Assembly: GCA_023213395.1 (NCBI GenBank)
Contig: CM041465.1
Coordinates: 53,327,741-53,391,740 of the forward strand
DNA: 64,000 nucleotides
Direction of reading: 5' to 3'
Source of the DNA: Cycas panzhihuaensis
Lineage: Eukaryota > Cycadophyta
Positions 55,647 through 64,000 of the stretch are shown here, one piece after another. Position numbers and translations under genes: made by a program. Position 1 is the first letter of the stretch. Each line of letters begins with the position of its first letter. The notes beneath the pieces were generated by a model. That model worked only from the letters and a program-made list of their open reading frames with translations, was not told the DNA's origin and ran no database searches.

Positions 55647-58232
55647 TGGGCCTTGCGTCTACGGTATAGCTACCTAACTAATAGGTGTGGTGAGAGTGGG
55701 TGATGATATGATCAGAGGAGAGACCTATAAGAAAAGTAATTACCACACGGAGTGCCCCGTGCGCTGGAGCACAAGTTCGGGACCTGCAATGGAATATGGC
55801 TACTAAAAAGTGATCCTCCACCACTTCGAACGAAGGGTGAAGAGGCGTAGGGTTAGCCTGGGTTGACCTAGGGACAGGATCCTCCCACCCTTGGATAGCC
55901 GGAAGGGGAAGGAGAAGATCCAAGAAAAATAGATCAAGGGTGTGCTTAAACAAGCTAACTGGGTACACAGGCAACACGGGAGGCAAGAAACTTGTGCGGC
56001 TAAGGAGGGGAGGAAAGGCGAAAAGGGTGGTTTCTATAGCCTTTCCTATGGGTAACAAAGATACATGTAATAAAATAAATAAAGCATAACCAAAAACAAA
56101 GTCAAATTTCCCTTTTATTTTCCAATGTATTAATTACTAAGAAAAAGTTCAAAAGGAAAGAGTAGGGTGGAATAAGTCGTGCACCTAGACTAAGGGCGTG
56201 CGTGACGAAGGCCTTCTTGAGGGACACCAAACTACTCCACGTGGTGCATCAGGTGCGAAGCGTCACGGCGGATTTGGAAGAGGGGATCCCTTACCTTCCC
56301 CAAAAAAATACCAAATACGATGCCAAGGAAAGAAAGGAAGTAAATGCTAATAACTGAAGAAGTGCGAAAGTACAATGTACATGAGAGCGCTTACCGGCAA
56401 CGGAGCTAACGGATAATATCCTTCACGCTCCCCAAGTACCTGCAAGCAACGGCAACCTCCCCCTTTCTGGAGAAAGGATACTAACATACGACACGAGATT
56501 CTAACAATATATGTCTATATGAAACAAATATGAATCTAAACACACATATGTTAGTATCAACCCAACGATGAAAGTAAGTAAAAGAGGGTAACCAAAGCAA
56601 AGGTAAATGACCGGTAAGCCTCAGAGTGGCCCACCTCCCGCAAATAACACCCTAACCTCCCCCCCAAAGCCATAAGGCAGTGAGGGCAAGGCCAAGAGAG
56701 ATGGCTGGAAACGGCAACAAGGAGGCGAAGAGGAGCCAACGAACACCTATGGCAAACCGGGATGCTATGAGGATCAAACCGGGCTGCCGAGAAGAGAATT
56801 GGACAAGGACCAACGGTCAAGACTTACGTGAGTTGCCTAAACCTGAACCTAAGCCCTCAAACCAGCGCTGCAACATGTGACAGTTCTGATTTCAGCGGCT
56901 AAGAGAGGGCCAACAAACCCTTGTTTGTGTGCCAAGGATAGCACGAGGCAAGAGGGAGGATTTGGGGGGCTTAAAGCCACTTGAGGAGCGTGGAAGGTGG
57001 TACAGAATCCACCTAGCTCCTTCCCAAAGCCTATGCCAACCCTCAACGCCGCTGCCTTGAGCAACAAACGTAGGTAAGAGGCACAATGACAATGGTAAAA
57101 TAGCCCACTAACAAGAAGAAAACCAAACTCACAAGAACAAGCAGGGAACAAGCAATATAGAGCATCAATATCACAAGAAAATCAATTCAAATAAAGAAAT
57201 ACCTAAGCGGGAGAGGCAAGAGGCTTACCTCAGCTAAGAGCTGGCGAGGAGGGGCTGAGAAATCAGCCCAGATCTGAGATGTAGCAGGTTTGGGGCCCTG
57301 CCAAGGAAGTTGGATGGAGAACACCTGCACTTTGAACACTTGAAGACTGCCCGGGGCAAAAATCTACTGAAATCTCTCCAAGGGGCCCTCTCCAAGGTGT
57401 GTGAGGGGCTGGGAAGATGTCCTAGCCACCGAAGGAGGCTGGGCCTTTGGAGGAGAGACACAGGTCCTATGGTAGCAGTAGAGTAGCAGAGAAGAGCAGA
57501 GCACAACGTTGTTTCCTTGAGGAGCAATTTTGAAAGTGAGCCAAAAAAGTTCTCAAAAACGAGCCAAAAAGGACTTAAGTACTCAACCCAAACCCTAAAG
57601 CGAGTGATTAGGGTGCGGTTGGGAGAGAGTTAAGTCGCGAGACACGTGGCAGTTTCGCAATAAATGCAAAATTGCCATGGCAGATTTTAAAAAATAAATT
57701 AGAACAGTCGTACCGCTGCAAACTTCGCGGTACCGTGGATATTCCGGCGGTACCGCGAAAATCGCTGCGGTACGAACCCAGAGGAAAAAATAGGCCCAAC
57801 TAGCTAGCCTAGGCTGGGGGCATATGACAAAAAGGGCCAATAAGGGGCTGAGACACCTACTCAGGGGTAAACAAGCCAACAAACGGGTCCAAAAGAGCAA
57901 AAATAGGGCTCAAACAGGTGTGGCAAGTTAACCAAATGATGACGGGTCATCGCACAGGCAGAGGTGGCACAAACCTAGTGGATCTTGAAGCGAGGAGGGT
58001 AGATGCGGGAAGTGAAGTGGCTAATAGGGTGCCACACTCGCTGGGAGTGTGCCCCTGCTATAGTCGTCATAGGCTAAAATAAATGTAGACGAGGATAAAG
58101 TCGCCTACAAAGCCACACACATGCATACATGTAAGCAAACACTCATCAAAAGAAAATGATGATAATGCGAAGAACATACCTATAGTTACCTGAGTCAGTG
58201 ATTCTGTATCCATTCCCGGAAGCCGGGAAACA
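55647..58232 (-). repeat. A 5' LTR (2586 bp)
   Basis: Collinear with 31623-34192. Begins (minus) TGTTTCCCGGCTTCCGGGAA at 58232 and ends at 55647 beside the primer-binding site. It holds the GGTACC cluster (57709-57778). ORFs inside it mirror those of the 3' LTR and are not genes. Confidence 0.93.
57709..57778. repeat. GGTACC motif cluster in the A 5' LTR
   Basis: Within 70 bp are CGTACCGCTGC, AACTTCGCGGTACCGTGG, CCGGCGGTACCGCG and CTGCGGTACGAACC. In the A 3' LTR the two complete GGTACC cores are replaced (GCGATCTCACGG and CAAATGCATCGCC), while the bases around them are unchanged. Confidence 0.85.
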
Positions 58233-58237
58233 GTACT
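58233..58237. repeat. Right TSD of A (GTACT)
   Basis: Exact match to 31618-31622; also the codon continuing the C antisense ORF. Confidence 0.9.
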
Positions 58238-59990
58238 CCTATGTTCAACATGTCAAACTTGATGACTGCCAAGGATTATGAGGTATTACTATAGTGTGGG
58301 CTACTCAGGATAGTCATGACATGGTAATATGTGTCAAACTAAGCCCTACTAATGGATATAGTCTCATATTAGGGCCGAAGGATTTAGGCTTTTTACCTAG
58401 CGATGGTAGGAGATGTGACCATCATGACTAGGGATATCTGAAGGATGTTGTGGTTGTCGGTGAGGGACAATCCCCCTGAGTTAGGGATTTTGCCTAACAC
58501 CAAGGAGGCCCACTGGGCATCAACTAGATTCTTCTAGGGGTGAGGTCACTCAGATTGTTATGGTGGAAGGTGAGGAAGATTTTAATAGTAGGGATTCCTT
58601 GTCTAAGGAAATTAATCACCTTCATAATTATGTTCTAGATATCTTAGAGGTAGAACTACCACAAAGTGTCTAGAGGGTGGATGGATGCCATATGTAGGTA
58701 CAAGGTAGAGGAAGGTCTAGAGTGGGCAACACTTGTGGCTGCCAACATGAGGGTATAGTTAGATCATATCAAAACTATCATATGTAGAGGATTCTCCTAT
58801 TGTTAGTCTTGTAGTATTGGTTGTTTAATCACTTCCACAGTGTAGGATCGATCACAGGATTGCAGCTAGTGGCATCAAGGGGACCTCTGATCCATTGATG
58901 GTCATGATGTTTTCACAGCCTAATGGAGCTAGAGTAGGTTTGTTAATCTATGGACATGGCTTCCCTAGAGGTATTCACCTTGGATGACTACATAAGGTAT
59001 TCATATAAGGGCATCCACTAGGATAGTAATGAGGAGGGGATATAGACATGGTAGAGGAGGCTATCGAGGTTAGACATGAGGAGGGTGAGGGTGAGGAGGC
59101 TGTAGGAGAGGATGAGGTGGTAGAGGAGTAGGAGGTGACTAGAGGAGGTATATCATGCAGGTCCTAAGGAGGGCATAGGAGGAGGCCTACAAGTTATAAT
59201 AGCACCAAAGGGAGCTCCAAAAAGAGGTATTCCCTTTTTTACCATTTAATTTTAGCCCATTTATAGTCATTTTGGATTCCTCAATTATACATAGTTATTG
59301 ATAATACATGGACTTATTGATTGATAACGGATGGTATTACCACTAAGGTTATCAACAAAGTTATTGCCAACTTATTCCCCATGGTATATGCAGAGGGCCA
59401 TCCTCTCATAGTGGATAGTAGGGAGCTAGAATTAACACGCCTATATATAACAACTTTTGCCTACTTGTTGAGGGTTATAGAGATATGGGCTATCAAAGTC
59501 CACAAGTTGAAAATGAAGTAGGATCATATCTAGGCTGAGATAGATCAATTCCAAGATGAGAGGGGCCACTTCTAGGTAGAGCATAACCAGCTAGAGGTGG
59601 AGAGGACTGAGCTATGAGCTTACACGGGGGAGTTAAAGGCATGTAGAGCTAAGATGGCACTACCTATGGTAGTAGAATCTTTATACATAGATTTAGGTGC
59701 CAAGGTACATATAGTTACCCTTGAGACATAGCTCCAAGACATATAAAGATGACTTGTAGAGGCCCAAGACAAGCAAGATTGACTTTAGTTAAGGTACGAT
59801 TAACTAGTGGATTAGATGGAAACTTGATCTTTTAGAACACACACGATGACTATATCCTAATGATGACTGAGGGATAAGGGCTATCTACAAGATGAGGAGA
59901 GTGAGGTTGAGCCATCATGACAATCGAGAAGGAGCTTGGGGGGTACTTAGACCCCACCAGAGTAGAGGAGGGATTAGATGGGAGACGACA
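58238..59990 (+). pseudogene. C antisense ORF, PMD-like, main part
   Basis: Aligned with A 36245-38060: MFNMSNLMTAKDYEVLL, then AFYLAMVGDVTIMTRDI (PMD block FHLP..GDVTVTPRDI), GILPNTKEAHWASTRFF, an acidic segment rich in GAGG repeats (59030-59150), and the coiled-coil-like charged tail (59510-59800). The intron-like gap of A is matched at about 59225-59320, where AAAAAGAG/GTATTCC occupies the donor position. A clear acceptor is not preserved. Frequent TAG codons break the frame. Confidence 0.62.
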
Positions 59991-60156
59991 CCCCTTAAGC
60001 ATATGGTGGGGGATGAGATGATTATATTTTACATTTTGCAGAGGAAATCTAGTCCTTCACAGGTATGGAGTTAGTATATATAGTTGTGCACCCCTACAAG
60101 GATCTCTGCTTCCTCATAGTACATTATACTGATGATCCACATTGTACTCTATTATG

Positions 60157-60170
60157 CATATATATATGTA

Positions 60171-60222
<52 letters not shown>

Positions 60223-60274
60223 CAAACATACATATATATCTATACATACACACATACATATACATATATGTGTC

Positions 60275-60308
<34 letters not shown>

Positions 60309-60328
60309 TGTATGCATGTATGCATATG
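60157..60328. repeat. Compound microsatellite in C
   Basis: (TG)n, (TA)n, then (CATA)n and (TATG)n-like runs over about 170 bp. The ORFs crossing it in three frames translate only to repeats of Tyr, Ile, Val, Cys and Met and are not genes. A has only a short TA run at the equivalent place (38229). Confidence 0.93.
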
Positions 60329-61129
60329 TTAAAGTTAATGTTCCTCACCCCACTCCTACCTTAGAAACATGTGAGTGCACACACGTTAATGGTAAGTTAA
60401 GATAAGATTATTTTATTGTGTATTGTCTTTATTTTATATTATTTTAAATTTGGAGGTTGAGGAGGTTTCCTTCCTCTCTCCCAAGTATATATCTTATGGG
60501 GTTCTAAACCATGGTATTCTTCAACACCACCATCTACATAGAAATCTGATGTACTCTCTTCACAATAGATTAGTGCAATGTTATTTCACAAGTGTAGTTT
60601 GAATATGACTTAAGTTATATGCATTCATGTGCTCCACTCTATCTTGCATTTTCAATTCTAACATGGTATCATAGCACATTGCTTCACCTACATTTGGTAT
60701 TAGAGCATAGATCTTAGCCACCTATATTAAAGCATCAATATACTCTCATGATAAGCATATATTTGATATTACATCACTTTTATATAGTTTTTTGTTAATA
60801 TTTAGCTATTATTGATATGTATACTCCATTTAATCTACATTTCTTTAGATTTTTATAACTTTAGTATGCATATTTATGCCAATAATCCACACACACACAT
60901 GAAAACTAATTAGTACCCTGCCATCCTTTTTATAACTTTTATATACTTGTTGCGTGGATACATTGACACACACATATACAATCCTTATAAAATGATGTTA
61001 CATGGCTAAGTTCCAATTTATACTCACATGGGAGTTCCATGCCCTCATTACAGGGTTAACTTTTTATCACTAGCCAAGAATAGTAGGAGATAGGCCTTGG
61101 AGTGACACCTGATGAAGAGGTGGTTATGT
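60329..61129. other. C spacer after antisense ORF
   Basis: No gene seen. AT-rich, with CACACACA runs near 60890 and 60968. It is longer than the A equivalent. Confidence 0.5.
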
Positions 61130-61300
61130 CTAAGATAAGGGTAGTTTAGGATCGTTTTAGAGTATAGGTGACCTTACAGGGTAATTTCCTTACCTTTAGA
61201 AAAGGATAAAGGATGAAACAACACAATGATATGACCCTAGTGGGGGAGTATCTAGCATCATGAATAAGGGTAGTTTAGGGTTATTTCAAAGCAAGTTGAC
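61130..61300. repeat. Two decayed copies of the hairpin-unit flank in C
   Basis: AAGGGTAGTTTAGGATCGTTTTAGAG (split by position: 61136-61161) and AAGGGTAGTTTAGGGTTATTTC (61264-61285) repeat about 128 bp apart, equal to the TAGTTTAGGCTCATTTCGGAG next to the A hairpin. The hairpin arms are no longer clear. Confidence 0.55.
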
Positions 61301-61360
61301 AGTTTAAGCTCATACCAGAGCATAGTTGGGTTGCCCCCCTATATTGGAGGGCCAAGAGGT

Positions 61361-62420
61361 CAACTATATAACTTCTTTAGGAATTGTCCATTGATGATCT
61401 TATTAAACTTGAGGCCTTCCAATGTAGCAATCTAGTATATGCCATTATTAAGGCTTTGAATAATTATAAAATGGCCCTCCTATTTGGGGCCAAACTTAGA
61501 AAGGTGATTGTGCAAGTACACTAGCTTGAGAACTTAGTCCCTCGAGACTAGAGATCATAGTCACAGATGTTTATCATGTGCCTTTTGAGCTCTAGCTTTA
61601 GATGCTAAGTTGGCTTGGTATGTGGTGAGGTGTTTCTCATCTAATACTTCAAGATTGAGGAGGTAGGCTTGGTGTTGCCACTTCTCATATATGAAGTCCT
61701 TAAGAGAAACCCTCAAGGTGGGTATTTCAACTTCAAGGGGTAACACCATTTATAATCCATAGACTAAGGGAAACAATGTCATTATTGTAGTTGTTCAAAT
61801 AGAAGTTTGGTAGTCCCATAAGGCCAAGTGGAGTTGAAGGTGCCGATCCTATTAGAATTAGGTGATGTTCCTTTTAATGATATTAATTAAGGTTTTATTA
61901 AAAGCCTCCATCTAGCCAGTGGCCTGGGGGTAGTATGGAGATGATTTTTTATTAGAGATCCTAAATCACTCACAAAGGTCATCTATTTTATTATTATAAA
62001 ATGGTGTCCTATTATCTTTAATGAGAATGTCAAGAATCCCAAACCCATAAATAATATGTTAGAAAATAAAAGTGGCAACAGTCTTTCCTGTTGTTAAGGA
62101 TAAATAGATAGCCTTGGCCTATTTGATGAAATATTAAGTGGCCATCAAAATAAATTTATGTTAGGGTGAAGAAGATAGGGTGATGGCCCCAATGAGATCT
62201 AGACCCCATTAGGAGAATGGCCATGGTGATATAACTACATGTAATGCTTCAAATAATTGATGTATAATATTGGCATGCTTTTTGCATTTACAACAATGTT
62301 GGGCATACGTATGGGAATCTTTAAATAGCATTGGCCCATAAAAGCCCATGCATAATATTCTTTAGGCTATGGATTAGCCTCAAAAATGGCCTCTGCAAAT
62401 GCCATCATGGAATTCATAGA
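61361..62420 (-). pseudogene. C integrase, decayed
   Basis: The minus strand ends NGQFLKKLYS plus a stop at 61361, like A. Upstream: LPLEVEIPTLRVSLKDFI and KARAQKAHDKHL (open piece 61561-61749), the segment with the catalytic Glu near 61900-61925 (decayed, AT-rich), the DN-containing segment near 61995-62030, and the zinc-binding part near 62250-62400 (CKCKK-like, HHCxC remnants). Stops and frameshifts throughout. Confidence 0.75.
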
Positions 62421-64000
62421 GGATTTGGTTAATTTCCTTTAAGTTGATGCAACAGAGGAGAACACCATCGAATGATCTCTTATATAATACATCCTCTATT
62501 AGAAAGTATTATTGGGCCAATGGCCTCACATACAACCTAAATTTCTCATTAGCATCTATGAAATATTTTTATTGTATTAGATAATCAATGATATCACCAT
62601 ACCATTGACTATTAGCTCATGGATGGACATTAGTTTGTTAAAGAGTTAAAATTTATTCATTAGGCAAGGAGTCATCCATTGGGATGCTAGTTACATTGGG
62701 GATTGATGCATCTACTAGTTGCTTGACAATAATGATGCCCTTATTAGACTTGTGATTGATGATTTTAAGGTCATACTCTTGAAGGAGGGTAACCCATTTG
62801 CTTATCCTTCCTATCAAGTCAGACCAATCATAAGATACCTCAAAGGATTTGATTGAACTATCACATGAATGGTATTACCTAGAAGGTAATGTTGAAGTTT
62901 CTTAATAGTATACACTAATGCTAATCATTCTTTTTCTATTAGAGGATAGTTTAGTTCTATTGCTATAAGGTTACAATTGATAAAGTAGATGACTTTTTTA
63001 GTTTTATAGTCATCTTCCTGGACCAACAAAGCACTTATGGATTTGTCAGTCACTAAGGTGTAAAGTATAAAGGGATACTCAAATAATGGAGGAGCCAAGA
63101 TGGGGGCTAAAATAAGGGCTAGTTTGAGCTATTAGAAGGCCTTTTAGGCTCTAGGGGACTAAACAAAAAGGGTCCCCTTTTTTTAAAGATTGGTTAGAGG
63201 CTTTGTGTTAATGGAAAAGTTAGCTAAAAAACACCACAGAAAACCTAATCTTCCAAAAATGACTTAATTTAACATTGGATTTCTGGGGATGGCAACTTAA
63301 TTATTGAATTGACCTCATCAAAGTCAACTTGGATTCCTTCTTAAGAGACGAGGAACCCTAAAAGCTTACCAGCTATTATCGTAAAAACACACTTAAGCAA
63401 GTTTAAGCTGACATGATACTTACGACACCTGGTAAATATTATCCTTAGGTTTACAAGGTGATCAACCCTCTTATAAGAAAGGCCCATCAAATAGTCCATA
63501 AAGACCTCAATAATCTTATTGATGAGGTCATGGAAAATAAATTGCATGGACCTTTAGTAAGTAGCCCCAATATTCCTTAAATCAAAAGGCATGGATTTAT
63601 ATACAAACGTCCTCTAAGGCATGATGAAAGTCATCTTGTGATGGTCTTTAAGGGAAATATAGATTTTATTATATTATGAAAAGTCATCCATTAGGGATAT
63701 ATCTTCAAATGTTATTGTACAATCAATAATTTGATCGATAAATGGTAATGGGAAATTATCTTTAGGACATGCATTATTAATATCCCAAAAATCAACACAA
63801 ATCCTTATGGTCCCATTCTTTTTTATGATTGGGATGATATTGGAGACCTATTTGGGGTAATCAATTAAAGTGATTAAGCCTGTATTAAATAACTTTTCCA
63901 CTTCTATTTTGATCATAATAGATAGCTTTCAATGCAAGGGGGATTATTTTTACCTAATAGAACAAACACTTGGGATTGTGGTGAGGTTATAGGTGATAAT
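62421..64000 (-). pseudogene. C RNase H and reverse transcriptase, decayed, cut by window end
   Basis: RNase H (about 62640-63200) precedes RT in plus coordinates. The best RT piece is 63341-63547, with FIFHDLINKIIEVFMDYLMG, HVNLRxIFTRCRKYHVSLNLLKCVF and GKLLGFLVS. The catalytic FMDDM is FMDYL here, so the second Asp is Tyr. Further RT blocks (NFPLPFIDQII, about 63720-63760; KxNGTIRICVDFWDIN, about 63770-63830) lie upstream. The RT lead-in and protease are off-window. Confidence 0.8.

Larger units (their letters stand above)
31623..58232 (-). mobile_element. Element A: complete Tat-like Ty3/gypsy with antisense ORF, hosting B
   Basis: Bounded by matching LTRs (31623-34192 and 55647-58232) and an exact TSD. 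Without B it is about 16.5 kb. Minus-strand order: 5' LTR, primer-binding site, gag (split by B), protease, RT with degenerate RNase H, integrase, hairpin, antisense PMD-like ORF (plus strand), palindromes, aRNH, polypurine tract, 3' LTR. Coding regions keep long open stretches with a moderate number of stops and frameshifts. The LTR pair is clearly similar, with differences concentrated in the GGTACC segment. No chromodomain is seen after integrase, as expected for Tat rather than chromovirus elements. Confidence 0.92.
58238..64000 (-). mobile_element. Element C, right part: Tat-like Ty3/gypsy, runs off the window
   Basis: Continues from 31617. On the plus strand the antisense ORF resumes; on the minus strand integrase, RNase H and RT follow up to the window end. 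Protease, gag and the 5' LTR must lie beyond 64000. All frames are strongly decayed and AT-rich. Confidence 0.85.

Noticed and set aside
60065-60405. Three overlapping ORFs rich in Tyr, Ile, Val and Cys.
   Set aside because: They are translations of a compound microsatellite.

Overview
This window is plant nuclear heterochromatin made almost entirely of nested LTR retrotransposons; I found no host gene, tRNA, rRNA or CRISPR. A plant is indicated by Tat-type Ty3/gypsy pol genes, an antisense ORF resembling the plant mobile domain (PMD), tRNA-Met-primed copia elements, and a C-to-T decay pattern expected from CG and CHG methylation. The species cannot be told from the sequence. The size and depth of the nest suggest a large, repeat-rich genome.

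I resolved seven elements (my names) by matching LTR ends, internal homology and target-site duplications (TSDs). C (minus strand, Ty3/gypsy) is the oldest platform: 28279-31617 and 58238-64000. Element A (minus, 31623-58232, TSD GTACT) sits in C's antisense ORF. Element B (plus, 44935-54991, TSD CGGGG) sits in A's gag. To the left, copia element E2 (plus, 21223-28278) sits in C's 3' LTR. Element D (minus, 12205-21222, 3' part off-window) sits in E2's leader. Element F (plus, 1-5521, 5' part off-window) and copia element E1 (plus, 5533-12204, TSD ACCTC) both sit in D, leaving only 11 bp of D between them.

The gypsy elements A, B, C, D and F form one diverged Tat-like family with 2.5-3.3 kb LTRs. 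As seen in A, the order is: 5' LTR, primer-binding site, gag, aspartic protease, reverse transcriptase with a degenerate RNase H, integrase, a hairpin element, an antisense PMD-like ORF, GGTACC-centred palindromes, an internal TATA-like box, a separate second RNase H (aRNH type) on the sense strand, and the 3' LTR. The antisense ORF and 3'-terminal aRNH are both visible in A, C and F. B lacks RT, integrase, the antisense ORF and aRNH, keeping gag-protease, both LTRs and a five-copy array of the hairpin. E1 and E2 are two copies of one Ty1/copia family.

The copies look fixed at different ages. A and B are GC-rich and CpG-rich with long ORF segments. C, D, E1, E2 and F are AT-rich with many in-frame TAG/TAA codons where a relative has CAG/CAA. 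All coding entries are therefore given as pseudogenes or broken element genes. The points most worth follow-up are the 3'-terminal aRNH behind its own TATA-like box, the antisense PMD-like gene with a conserved splice-acceptor-like sequence, the GGTACC palindromes, and the hairpin at the convergent boundary.
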